This document shows, in pieces, positions 23,939-32,157 of a stretch of DNA of 64,000 nt. The translations under genes and the position numbers were made by a program. The stretch spans positions 8,222,001 to 8,286,000 of the forward strand of contig NZ_CP071839.1 of assembly GCF_017526105.1 (NCBI RefSeq). Reading direction: 5' to 3'. The first letter of the stretch is position 1. Each line of letters starts with the position of its first letter. The notes under the pieces are model-generated. The model was given only the letters and a program-made list of their open reading frames with translations. It made no database searches and had not been told where the DNA came from. The DNA is from Streptomyces cyanogenus. Its GTDB lineage: Bacteria; Actinomycetota; Actinomycetes; Streptomycetales; Streptomycetaceae.

Positions 23939-25936
23939 CTACCTGAGGCGGTTGGTGAGTGCCTTGACGAGGTCCGTCCGCGCGACCTTGAGGGCGAAGC
24001 GGTCGGTGGCGCCGGGGAGGGGCCGGGCGTACCAGGGCAGTGCGAGGCGGCGCCACTTGGCGGGGGCCAGACCCGCGGGGAGCGCGGGCAGCGGCGCGGC
24101 CCACGGTCCGAGCCGCAGCTCACCCGTCCAGACCCCGGCAGGGAGCGCGTCGACCGGCACGGTGACGTGGAAGGCACCGTCGGCGGCGATGTCACGGACC
24201 GCGAACGTGACGGTGGTGCCGGTGCCGTCCTCCAGGGCCAGAGCGAGGGCGTCCGCGGGGTGTTCGGCCAGGCCCAGCCGCCCGCCGACGCGCAGCTCGG
24301 TGGGGGAGCCGTCGGCCCAGCGGATGTCCTTGTCGACGCGCAGGAGCGGCCGCACCTTGTGCTTGAGCTCGCCGAGTTCGAGCGTGAAGTTGCCGTACGG
24401 CTTGGTGGTGTAGAGAGTGACGGCGCGCAGGCCCTCGCCGGTGACGAGCACGCGGGTGCTGGGCTCGCCGGAGACGTTCTCGGCGCGCTTGCTGCCGATC
24501 CGCACCTCCTTGCTCAGCCCCTGGGCGCCGACCGCGAGGGAGATGTCCCACAGCCCGTCGGCGAGCGGCTCGCCGTCGGCGGCGGTCGCGATGTCGACGG
24601 TGGCCTCGAACCCGGCCAGGTCGTACTCGTACGAGCCCTCGTCCTCGTCCGCGCCCAGACCCGGCGTCGCGGTGTGCGTGACGGGCAGCCGGTACTCGGT
24701 CTTGCTGTCGCGTTCCCGCAAGACCAGTTCGGTGCTGACGTCCCGCGTCGCCACGCGGTGCAGGTAGCCGTGTCCGGCCAGGTGGAGCACGCCGCCGTCC
24801 ATCTCGGCGCGGCTGACGCGGTGGCGGAGGCCGAGCTGCGCGGTGACGTCGTAGCACAGGTCGGGGATCGCACGCTCGGGGTCGCGCAGGAACGGGTAGC
24901 GGGCCAGTGCCCGGCCGTTCTCGACCAGGACCGGGGTGGCGGCCTTGGACCGGGCGAGCCGCTTCTCGAACGCCACGAGTTCCAGCACCTCGTCCAGCAT
25001 GCGGTGGCGCACCAGGTGCAGCCGCAGCCGGGCCATGGCCGAGAGCTGGTCGTTCATGCCCTCGTGCCACAGGGGCTCGATTATCTCCGCGAGCCGGTCC
25101 AGCGTCTTGAGCTGCGTCTCGCGGGGCTCGTGCACGAGGTGTCCGGCGAGCAACTGCTGGACTTCCACGGTCAGATGCCGGTGCGCCAGGTGGTCGCGGC
25201 CCGGACCGGGCGGCACGAGCTCCAGGATCATGTCGACCATGCGGGGCAGGAACTGCAGCCGCCGCTGCGTCCCCTTGAGCCGCAGGGTGATGTTTCCGTC
25301 GTCCTCGCGCTGCACCCAGTACAGGCAGTCGTAGTCGGCGACCACGGAGATGCCCGAGGCGTGCAGGTAGGCCGCGCCGACGAAGAGCTGGTCCTCGCCG
25401 ATGGCCAGGTCGGTGGGGAAGCGCAGCTCGTGCCGCTCCAGCAGCTCCCGGCGGAACAGCTTCATCGGGTTGAGCGTCCAGTACACACGGGAGGAGAACA
25501 CGTCCGTGCGCGGCTGGTTGCGCTTGAACATCGACGTGGGAGCGCCCCGCCCGCCGACCCCGACCATCTTGCCGAGCACGACGTCGGTGCCGTTCTCCTC
25601 GGCCATCCGCACCATGCGTTCCAGCGCCTCGGGGCCGAGACGGTCGTCGGCGTCCAGGAAGAACACGAACGTACCGGTCGCGTGGTCCAGCCCGACGTTG
25701 CGCGGGGCCGACGGACCACCGGAGTTCTTCTGCCGGAAGACGCGCAGCATGTCCGGGTAGACGCCCTTGAGACGCTCCAGCTCGTCGGCCGTGCCGTCCG
25801 TGGAGCCGTCGTCCACGACGATGACCTCGAGCCGCTCACGGCCGATGCTCTGCTCCGCGACCGAACCGATGCACTGCGTTAGATACGGCATCGCGTTGTA
25901 CGCGGCGATGACGACCGAAACGGTGGCGCCAGGCAT
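23939..25936 (-). CDS. GT2 glycosyltransferase with C-terminal beta domains (teichoic-acid type)
   Basis: 665 residues. The GT-A catalytic domain (1 to about 230) has 'VSVVIAAYNAMPYLTQCIGS', 'VIVVDDGSTDGTADE', the metal-binding 'FFLDADDRLGPEALERM' and 'AIGEDQLFVGAAYL'. A helical middle part and two beta-rich C-terminal domains (about 400-660) follow, as in TarS/TarP-like transferases that decorate wall teichoic acids. It ends in a basic tail. No membrane segment. Start at ATG 25936, where the GT2 motif follows directly; an upstream ATG at 25963 is less likely. The acceptor polymer is inferred from domain layout only. Confidence 0.85.
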   Translation of the reverse strand: MPGATVSVVIAAYNAMPYLTQCIGSVAEQSIGRERLEVIVVDDGSTDGTADELERLKGVYPDMLRVFRQKNSGGPSAPRNVGLDHATGTFVFFLDADDRLGPEALERMVRMAEENGTDVVLGKMVGVGGRGAPTSMFKRNQPRTDVFSSRVYWTLNPMKLFRRELLERHELRFPTDLAIGEDQLFVGAAYLHASGISVVADYDCLYWVQREDDGNITLRLKGTQRRLQFLPRMVDMILELVPPGPGRDHLAHRHLTVEVQQLLAGHLVHEPRETQLKTLDRLAEIIEPLWHEGMNDQLSAMARLRLHLVRHRMLDEVLELVAFEKRLARSKAATPVLVENGRALARYPFLRDPERAIPDLCYDVTAQLGLRHRVSRAEMDGGVLHLAGHGYLHRVATRDVSTELVLRERDSKTEYRLPVTHTATPGLGADEDEGSYEYDLAGFEATVDIATAADGEPLADGLWDISLAVGAQGLSKEVRIGSKRAENVSGEPSTRVLVTGEGLRAVTLYTTKPYGNFTLELGELKHKVRPLLRVDKDIRWADGSPTELRVGGRLGLAEHPADALALALEDGTGTTVTFAVRDIAADGAFHVTVPVDALPAGVWTGELRLGPWAAPLPALPAGLAPAKWRRLALPWYARPLPGATDRFALKVARTDLVKALTNRLR

Positions 25937-26262
25937 GAATACGCGCTCCAAAATACCGGGCAACCCGGGGCGGCTTCGAGTTTTTCTGTGAACCTACCAT
26001 GACCAGGGAGTGTCGCTAGAACGGACGATCGGTGAAGCCCCCGTCCGCCCCGCTGACAGGGGCGGAGATCCCGTGGACGGACGGTCACACGCCGCTGCCG
26101 GCCCCGGACGACGATGTACCGGCGCGGGAACGGTCCCACGGCTGCGGTGCTCCTCGGCGTCCCGGCCGGGAAGAACCAGGCGGAGTACGGGAGTCGGGGT
26201 GGGCGACAGGGCGGTCCGCCGACCGTCGAATCGTCACCGTACCGCCACCGGAAGGCGACCTC
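25937..26262. other. Divergent intergenic region
   Basis: About 325 bases between divergent starts. The first 70 bases are AT-richer (25955-26000) and likely hold the glycosyltransferase promoter. GGAAGG at 26250-26255 serves the following gene. I see no coding gene. Confidence 0.5.
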
Positions 26263-27146
26263 ATGCCCCTGCTGCGCCTCGGCGTCTCCCTGCAACCGCG
26301 CCGGCCGCTCGACGACGGCACGGCGCGCTCCGCGCCGCGCGCCGTGCCGAAGACCTGGGCTTCGACCACGTCGCGGTCGGCAACCGCCTCCTGGACAGCG
26401 GTTTCGGCCTCGACACGGACCCGCTCGTGCTGCTGGCGGCCGTCGCCGGGGCGACCACGCGCCTGCGGCTGCAGACGTCCGTGCTCGTCGCGCCGTACCA
26501 CCCGGCACTCGTCCTCGCCGACCAGGCCGCCACCCTGGACGGCGTCTCCAGTGGCCGGCTGCTCCTGGGCGTCGGCACCGGCTGGAGTCCGGACGAGTTC
26601 GCCGCCGTCGGTGTGCCCGCCCGTGAACGCGGTGCACGCACCGACGACCACCTCGCCGCCGTCCGGGCGCTGTGGCCCCGGCGCCCCGCGGACTTCGACG
26701 GGCCGTACACCACCCTGCGCGCGGCGCACCTCGGAGTGCCCCCGGTCACCGCCGGCGGTCCGCCCGTGTGGGTCGGCGGCCACAGCGACGCCGCCCTGCG
26801 CCGCGCGCTGCGGTTCGGCGACGGCTGGTACGGCACCGGCGCCGACGCCGCGGAGATCACCGACGTGCGACGCCGCCTGCGCGGACTCGCCGGCACAGCG
26901 GACGCCGACCGCCTCACGCTCGCCACGGCCGCGTTCCTCACCCCGCCCGGTCTCCCGGCGGCGGTCACGGCACCGGGACGGCCGCTCGGCGGCAGCGCGC
27001 CCACCGCGGCGAGCGTCGCCGACGACCTCACCCGGCTCGCCGAGGCAGGGATCACCGCCTGCACCCTGTGGCTGCCCGTCGCCGCCGAGCACGTCGAGGA
27101 GGCCATGGAGTGGATCGCCGCCGAGGTGGTGCCACGGCTCCCCTGA
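26263..27146 (+). pseudogene. LLM-class flavin-dependent oxidoreductase, frameshifted near the N terminus
   Basis: The gene starts at ATG 26263 after GGAAGG and reads 'MPLLRLGVSLQPRRPLDDGT', the first strand of the LLM barrel. About 60-70 bases in, the conserved sequence continues in another frame: 'AARRAEDLGFDHVAVGNRLL', 'TTRLRLQTSVLVAPYHPALV', 'GRLLLGVGTGWSPDEFAAVG' and 'PPVWVGGHSDAALRRALRFG' to the stop at 27146. Joining them needs one base lost or two gained around 26320-26332. No usable start exists in the second frame downstream of the break. This is either a true frameshift pseudogene or one sequencing error. Intact relatives use F420 or FMN. Confidence 0.75.
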
Positions 27147-27193
27147 CACGGCTGCCGTCGACCGGCGATCCGTCCAGTGCCCCGGGACGCGGG

Positions 27194-27934
27194 TCAGGCG
27201 TGCGTCGTGAGGATCATGTACGGGGCGATCCGGGTCTCCGCCGCGGTCTCCTCGGCTGCGCCGTCGGCGGGGAGGGTGGGCAGCTCCACGGTGGGGGAGG
27301 GGAAGCCGGCCTCGGTGAGCAGGGCCCGGTACCGGTCGAGGGAGCGGTGGTACGTGACGCCGGTCATCGCGCTGCCGTCGCGCAGGCGCAGCAGCGTGGC
27401 CACGGCGTCCCCGTCGCGGTACACGGCGCCCGGCTCGCCGTGCCGCAGGGTGGAGAAGACCACGCCGGTCGCCGCCGGGTTGAGGTCGGCCAGGACGTAC
27501 GGGGCACCGGGACGCAGGACCCGGCGGATCTCGGCGGTGAGGCCGGCCAGCCGGTGGTCGTCGGGATCCGTGCAGTACACCAGGCAGCACACGGCGGCAT
27601 CGACAGTGCCGTCGGCGAGCCAGTCCAGGGACCGGCCGTCGAACAGGCGGTAGGAGACACGGGGGTGCGCCCGGTCGGCACGGGCGATGTCCAGCATGTC
27701 CGCCGAAGGATCGACGCCCTGGACCGTCCACCCGCCGGTTGCCGCGAGCCGCGCCGCCACCGCGCCGGTGCCGCAGCCGATGTCCAGGGCCAGCCGGCCG
27801 GGGCCGGAGCTGCCGGAGAGCCGTTCCAGGACGGCGGGGAAGATCAGTCTCTCGGCCAGCCGCATGTCGCGGTCCCGGTAGGCGCCGGCCGCGGCGGAGG
27901 TGTCCCAGCCGAGGGGGTCGTCGTCGGCGGTCAA
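27194..27934 (-). CDS. Class I SAM-dependent methyltransferase
   Basis: 246 residues starting at TTG 27934, eight bases after AGGAGG. Motif I is 'LALDIGCGTGAVAARLA', followed by 'VQGVDPSADMLDIARAD', 'DAAVCCLVYCTDPDDHR' and 'EIRRVLRPGAPYVLADLNP'. These are the SAM-binding and post-motifs of the Methyltransf_11/25 group. The substrate is unknown; the Cys-rich strand IV and the C-terminal part are not those of ubiquinone or cyclopropane enzymes. Convergent with the damaged LLM gene. Confidence 0.88.
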   Translation of the reverse strand: MTADDDPLGWDTSAAAGAYRDRDMRLAERLIFPAVLERLSGSSGPGRLALDIGCGTGAVAARLAATGGWTVQGVDPSADMLDIARADRAHPRVSYRLFDGRSLDWLADGTVDAAVCCLVYCTDPDDHRLAGLTAEIRRVLRPGAPYVLADLNPAATGVVFSTLRHGEPGAVYRDGDAVATLLRLRDGSAMTGVTYHRSLDRYRALLTEAGFPSPTVELPTLPADGAAEETAAETRIAPYMILTTHA

Positions 27935-28249
27935 GGTCGCTGCCTCCTGCTGCGCTGAAGCCGCTCCCGGACGAGGGAAGCGGGGGTTCGCCCGGCAGCC
28001 TGGCACAGGGCACGGGCCGGGCCGGGACCGGCGGGGGCCGATTCCCCCGACAGCGGGCGCGCTGCGTGGACGGTTGACGGCGGGGCTGTGCACGTACGCC
28101 CGCCCCGGATGCACGACACCGCCCGCGACGGAAGGATCGTACGGGGGCGTGCCCCACGACGCTGCGTGGAGCCGACCCTCCACCGGTCGCTCGGCAGCCG
28201 TCCGAGCTGGGGGAAACGCCCGCTCTGGCCCTCCCACCGGAGCAGTGTC
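27935..28249. other. Divergent intergenic region
   Basis: About 315 bases between the methyltransferase and DoxX starts. AGGAGG on the minus strand (27943-27948) and GGAG (28238-28241) are the two ribosome-binding sites. No gene or clear palindrome recognised. Confidence 0.5.
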
Positions 28250-28810
28250 ATGTCGATCAAGCGCATTCTCAACCGTTCCGCCCCCGCCGATCCACCGGCC
28301 GCGCGTGCTACCGCGACCGAGCCCTTCGCGACCGCCGCCGACTGCGGCCTGCTGCTCCTGCGGCTGAGCTTCGGCCTGTTCATGGCCGGGCACGGGGCTC
28401 AGAAGGTCTTCGGGCTCTTCGGAGGCGATGGCCTGACGGCGACCGCCAGGGGCTTCGAAGCGCTGGGCTACCGCCCGGGGAAGCTCTTCGCCGTGATCGG
28501 GGGCCTGTCCGAGCTGCTCGGCGGCCTCGGCCTGGCCCTCGGGCTGCTCACACCGCTCGCGGCCGCCGCCCTGATCGGCGTCATGATCAACGCGATGGCC
28601 ACGGTCACCGGTGCGCACGGTGCGTGGGACGCGGACGGCGGTGTGGAGTACAACGTGTGCATCGCCGTCGCCGCCCTGGCCGTCGCCGCCATCGGCCCGG
28701 GCCGCCTGTCCGTCGACCGCTTCTTCCCCTGGGGCAGGGGCGGCTGGGGAGAGGCCGCGGTCGCCCTCGGCCTCGGCGGCCTCGGGGCGGCGATCACGCT
28801 TGCCCTCTAG
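28250..28810 (+). CDS. DoxX-family membrane protein
   Basis: 186 residues with four predicted membrane helices. The first contains 'LLLLRLSFGLFMAGHGAQKV', the DoxX signature, then 'FGLFGGDGLTATARGFEALG', 'LFAVIGGLSELLGGLGLALG', 'LAAAALIGVMINAMATVTGA', and a last pair ending 'GLGGLGAAITLAL'. The start ATG 28250 has GGAG at good spacing; longer frames upstream lack one. DoxX proteins sit in the cytoplasmic membrane; some work with redox enzymes. Function here unknown. Confidence 0.9.
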   Translation: MSIKRILNRSAPADPPAARATATEPFATAADCGLLLLRLSFGLFMAGHGAQKVFGLFGGDGLTATARGFEALGYRPGKLFAVIGGLSELLGGLGLALGLLTPLAAAALIGVMINAMATVTGAHGAWDADGGVEYNVCIAVAALAVAAIGPGRLSVDRFFPWGRGGWGEAAVALGLGGLGAAITLAL

Positions 28811-28923
28811 GACGGGCGTGCCGGGGCTTTGATGGTGATCACCCCAGGCCGTCGGGCCCCGGGCCCCGTAGCCGCCGCCGTGCACGATGCCCGCCGCACC
28901 GTCACGCCGCCGGTCCCGCAGTA

Positions 28924-29028
28924 TCAGCTCCCCTGCGCTCGCCATTTCGGCAGTGCGGCCCGGATGGCGAGCGTGACCGGCTGGTCCGCGCCGAGCAGCC
29001 GCTCGCGGTCGGCCACCACGTATGCCGC
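28924..29028 (-). pseudogene. Tetratricopeptide-repeat protein remnant
   Basis: A 34-codon end of a minus-strand frame reads 'AAYVVADRERLLGADQPVTL' then 'AIRAALPKWRAQGS' and a stop. This matches the repeat unit of NB-ARC/TPR proteins ('ADRERVLGPDHPDTLATR..LA.W'). Nothing upstream in any frame continues the repeat, so only the last part of a once larger gene is left. Confidence 0.55.
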
Positions 29029-29138
29029 GCGGACCACCCCGGCTCCGTGGCAGCCGGACGCACCCCGGCGATGTGACGCCGGGACGCTCGGGGGCGGCCC
29101 CGCGCCGCATGGCCGACCGAGCCGGCACCCGCCGGTGC

Positions 29139-29435
29139 TCAGCGCCTGCCCTCGGCCAGTACGGCGGCGAGGAGTCCGGGGAAGCGGGTGTCGAGGTCGG
29201 TGCGGCGCAGGGACATCAGGCGGGCCTTTCCCGCCCGGCGGGTCCGGGTGATTCCGGCTTCGCGCAGGATCCTCCAGTGATTGGACAGCGTCGACCGGGG
29301 CACGTCCACGCCCTCCGGGCTGCACGCGCTCTCGCCGTTCTCGGCCATCCGGCGGACCAGTTCCAGCCGGACCGGATCGCCCAGTGCGTGCAGCACCGCG
29401 GCCAGGTCCGGTTCTCCACGGTCGGGTCGTGCCAC
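29139..29435 (-). CDS. ArsR-family transcriptional regulator
   Basis: 98 residues, a single winged helix: 'LAAVLHALGDPVRLELVRRM', then recognition helix 'VPRSTLSNHWRILREAGITR' and wing 'TRRAGKARLMSLRR'. A Cys occurs in 'ENGESACSPEG', but there is no ELCVC metal box, so it is probably not a metal sensor. It starts at GTG 29435 after GAGGAGG. The gene is divergent from a VOC-family gene, a common pairing in which the ArsR protein represses its neighbour. The gap holds a candidate operator. Confidence 0.92.
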   Translation of the reverse strand: MARPDRGEPDLAAVLHALGDPVRLELVRRMAENGESACSPEGVDVPRSTLSNHWRILREAGITRTRRAGKARLMSLRRTDLDTRFPGLLAAVLAEGRR

Positions 29436-29482
29436 CGGTCCTCCTCGTCCTCACCGCGCAACACCCTTAGTATGCAGCTCAC

Positions 29483-29505
29483 TTCAACGTTTCGGGAAAG
29501 TCGAA
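29483..29505. promoter_or_regulatory. ArsR operator candidate
   Basis: A 23-base imperfect palindrome centred on base 29494, with 8 of 11 pairs matching (outer TTC/GAA, inner TTTC/GAAA). It lies in the 88-base gap between the divergent ArsR and VOC genes, near the VOC start. A typical place and size for an ArsR dimer. Confidence 0.5.
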
Positions 29506-29523
29506 ATGATCCAGGAGATGGTC

Positions 29524-29895
29524 ATGCCGGTGCTCGCCACCCTCGCCCGCGTCTACGTAGACGACCTCGACGCCGCCCTGCCGACCTTCGTCGAACTCAC
29601 CGGGGAGCAGCCGCGGCTGCGGTTCACCTACCGCGACCTGCACCTCGCGAGCGTCGGCGGTTATCTGCTCCTCGCGGGCACGGAGGAGGCCCTGGCCCCG
29701 TACCGCGGCACCCACGCCACCACGATCGTCGAGTCCGTCGACGAGGTGCTGCGCATCGCCGAGCGGCACGGCGGGGAGATCCTCGACGGGCCGAACGAGG
29801 TACCCACCGGCCGCAACCTGACCGTGCGTCACCCCGGTGGCGCGACCATCGAGTACGTGCAGTTCCACGCGACCGCAGGGTCCGCGTTCGCCTGA
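29524..29895 (+). CDS. VOC-family protein paired with ArsR regulator
   Basis: 123 residues, a single VOC fold: 'VLATLARVYVDDLDAALPTF', 'RDLHLASVGGYLLLAGTEEA', and 'LTVRHPGGATIEYVQFH' with a Glu that could bind metal. ATG 29524 is chosen from three in-frame ATGs because AGGAG lies six bases before it. The divergent ArsR gene probably represses it. Substrate unknown; VOC proteins range from glyoxalases to drug-binding proteins. Confidence 0.85.
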   Translation: MPVLATLARVYVDDLDAALPTFVELTGEQPRLRFTYRDLHLASVGGYLLLAGTEEALAPYRGTHATTIVESVDEVLRIAERHGGEILDGPNEVPTGRNLTVRHPGGATIEYVQFHATAGSAFA

Positions 29896-30058
29896 GCCGG
29901 CCGGCCGATGACGGGCTGGTGCCGGCGAGTTCACATGCCTGTTGCGATCCCTTTCGTTCGCGAGACAGTGGATGTCACGTACGGCACGTGAAGTGGGCCT
30001 CGTGTCAAGGTGTGCTCGGGGCACGGTCGCCCCCCGACCATTGATGAGGTGCATGTGC

Positions 30059-31690
30059 ATGCGTCGTACCCGCATCCGGGGTGCTGCACGGCGCTCCGCT
30101 CGTGTCCGTGCCCGGCTCGCGGCGACGGTCGTGCTCGCCCTCACGGCCCCGGCCTTCCTGCCCGGCCCGGCGGAGGCGGGTCCGGCGCGCACGACGGCGA
30201 CCGAACAGTGGACGACGCAGACCGTCGCTCCCGGCGTCACGGTCCGCACCGGTGTCCTCCGGCACCCCGGCACGCGGCATTCCTGGACGGTCACGGTTCA
30301 GGCGCCGACCAGCAGCCGGTGGAGCACCAACGATCCGGACGCGCCCGTGACCTGGGCCGAGGTCTCCACCCGCAGCTGGGCTGACGACACGGCCCGCAAG
30401 CTGACCCACTCAGGCTTCGAGCCGCGCGTGGAGAGCGTGCAGTGGCCGTCCTACGCCGACACTCCGCACGGACTGATGGGGTACCGGGTCCGGGTCGGCC
30501 GCTTCGCCACCCAGGAGGAGGCGCGGACGGCCGCGTCGGCGGTCACCGCGGCCGGGTTCCGCACGACTGCGTCGTGGACCGGGTACGACATCCAGGAGCC
30601 GGCCGACCTGGAGAACGTCCACGTGGCGGTGATCGACCCCAAGACCTTCGACGGAAGCATCGAAGCCACGCACGACGGCAATGTGGCACAGCGCGAGACC
30701 ACCTCGGCGGTGGCGCGCAAGCTGCACTCCCTGGTCGCGGTCAACGGCGGCTTCTTCGTGCTGTCACCGGGCGACGGCGTACCGGGCACCATGTCCGGGA
30801 TCGGCGCCTACCGGGGGGAACTCGAGTCGATGGCGGCCGGATCCCGGTCCGCGCTGCTCTTCGAGGACGGTGGCCGCACCGTCCGGATCGCGGACCTCAC
30901 GAGCACCGCCACCGCCCGGGCGGGCAAGGCCGCCTACGCGATCCAGGGCATCAACCGGGTCCCCGGCACGCTCCGGGACTGCGGCCGCCCCGGCAGCACG
31001 CCCAGCGAGCTGCCCTGGCAGGACGTGACCTGCCGACTGGCCGACGACATGGTCCGGTTCACCGACGCCTTCCGGGCCGACCTGCCGACCGGACCCGGAG
31101 CGCAGGTCGTGCTGGACGCGTCCGGCCGTGTCGTCTCCGTCGGCGCCCGCGGCGGCCGCGTCCCCGAGGGCGGGCTTGTGCTGCAGGGCATCGGCAGGGC
31201 GGCCGACTGGCTGACGGCGCACGCCGAGCGGTACAGCCGGATCAAGGTCAGCGAGGTCGTCCGCACCGCCGAGGGCCGGCGCGTCGCACTCGACGGCGAC
31301 GACTCCGTCGTCAGTGCGGCGCCGACGCTGGTGAAGGACGGCCGGATCGACATCGACGCCGCCGCCGAAGGCGTGGTCGACCCCGAGTACACCTCCTTCG
31401 GATACGCCTGGGCCAACGTCCGTCAGCCGCGCACCATGGCGGGCGTCGACAGACGGGGCCGGCTGATCCTCGCGACGGTGGACGGCCGGCTGAAGAACGG
31501 CAGCGAAGGATTCACCCTGTACGAGGCCGCCGCGTTCATGAGGTCGCTCGGTGCCGTGCAGGCGATGAACCTCGACGGCGGCGGCTCCACCGCGATGGCC
31601 GTCGACGGCACGCTGGTCAACCACCCGTCCGACGCGACCGGTGAACGCGCGGTCGGAGACACCGTCCAGGTCCTGCCCGCGGCGGACTGA
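30059..31690 (+). CDS. Secreted SPOR-phosphodiester glycosidase (NAGPA domain) protein
   Basis: 543 residues with an Arg-rich signal peptide ('LAATVVLALTAPAFLPGPAE'). After a beta-rich N-terminal segment comes a SPOR-like region (about 90-160, 'GLMGYRVRVGRFATQEEART') that in other proteins binds denuded glycan. The C-terminal half is an NAGPA/phosphodiester glycosidase domain: 'LVAVNGGFFV', 'RTMAGVDRRGRLILATVDGR', 'MNLDGGGSTAMAVDG' and 'ERAVGDTVQVLP'. It probably hydrolyses a sugar-phosphodiester bond in cell-wall or extracellular polymers. The ATG at 30059 fits TGAGG upstream; ATGs at 30044 and 30053 are alternatives. Confidence 0.88.
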   Translation: MRRTRIRGAARRSARVRARLAATVVLALTAPAFLPGPAEAGPARTTATEQWTTQTVAPGVTVRTGVLRHPGTRHSWTVTVQAPTSSRWSTNDPDAPVTWAEVSTRSWADDTARKLTHSGFEPRVESVQWPSYADTPHGLMGYRVRVGRFATQEEARTAASAVTAAGFRTTASWTGYDIQEPADLENVHVAVIDPKTFDGSIEATHDGNVAQRETTSAVARKLHSLVAVNGGFFVLSPGDGVPGTMSGIGAYRGELESMAAGSRSALLFEDGGRTVRIADLTSTATARAGKAAYAIQGINRVPGTLRDCGRPGSTPSELPWQDVTCRLADDMVRFTDAFRADLPTGPGAQVVLDASGRVVSVGARGGRVPEGGLVLQGIGRAADWLTAHAERYSRIKVSEVVRTAEGRRVALDGDDSVVSAAPTLVKDGRIDIDAAAEGVVDPEYTSFGYAWANVRQPRTMAGVDRRGRLILATVDGRLKNGSEGFTLYEAAAFMRSLGAVQAMNLDGGGSTAMAVDGTLVNHPSDATGERAVGDTVQVLPAAD

Positions 31691-31766
31691 CGTCCACCGG
31701 GGCTGTGCATCGGCCGCGGCACGCCGGCGTCCGGCCGCGCCGGCCCGGCCGCCGGGTCCGACACGG

Positions 31767-31979
31767 ACGAAGGCCCACGCCTCTCTCTGGCTGCACCAGC
31801 GGGAGCAGGCCCTCGACGAGGAGCACGGCTTCAGCCAGGACTTCTACCACCAGCTCGCCGACACCATGATCGAGGTGCCGGCCGCGGTCGACCCGACAGC
31901 CTGCCGCCCTGCCGAGGCCCCGGACGGCTACCGGTACTGGCCGGAGGTCTTCCACGACGAGGCGGGAGGCGTGCTGTGA
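31767..31979 (+). other. Uncharacterised open frame, possible gene fragment
   Basis: About 70 codons with protein-like composition: 'HASLWLHQREQALDEEHGFS', 'DFYHQLADTMIEVPAAVDPT', 'DGYRYWPEVFHDEAGG'. There is no good start or ribosome-binding site in front; the open frame runs back into the end of the preceding gene. I do not recognise the family. It may be the tail of a lost gene. The rest of 31691-32090 shows no gene. Confidence 0.35.
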
Positions 31980-32090
31980 CGCCGTGCGCAGTACGCGCCA
32001 CGCACCCTTGACCTCCCGCCCGGGAACCCCGGGCGGCGTCCCACGCCACCACAGGCCGACCGCAGCCTCGGCGTCCGCCCGTTGCCCCCT

Positions 32091-32121
32091 TTGACATGGA
32101 GTGCACTCCAGCACATAGCGT
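32091..32121 (+). promoter_or_regulatory. MerR-type promoter of the aldo/keto reductase gene
   Basis: TTGACA (32091-32096) and TAGCGT (32116-32121) are separated by 19 bases, longer than the normal 17. The spacer contains the perfect 14-bp palindrome TGGAGTGCACTCCA (32097-32110). A stretched spacer filled by a palindrome is the hallmark of promoters activated by MerR-family regulators. The transcript would start about 30 bases before the gene. Confidence 0.75.
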
Positions 32122-32157
32122 CCTGGGAAACGATCATCGAGCCCAGGAGGCAGCAGC

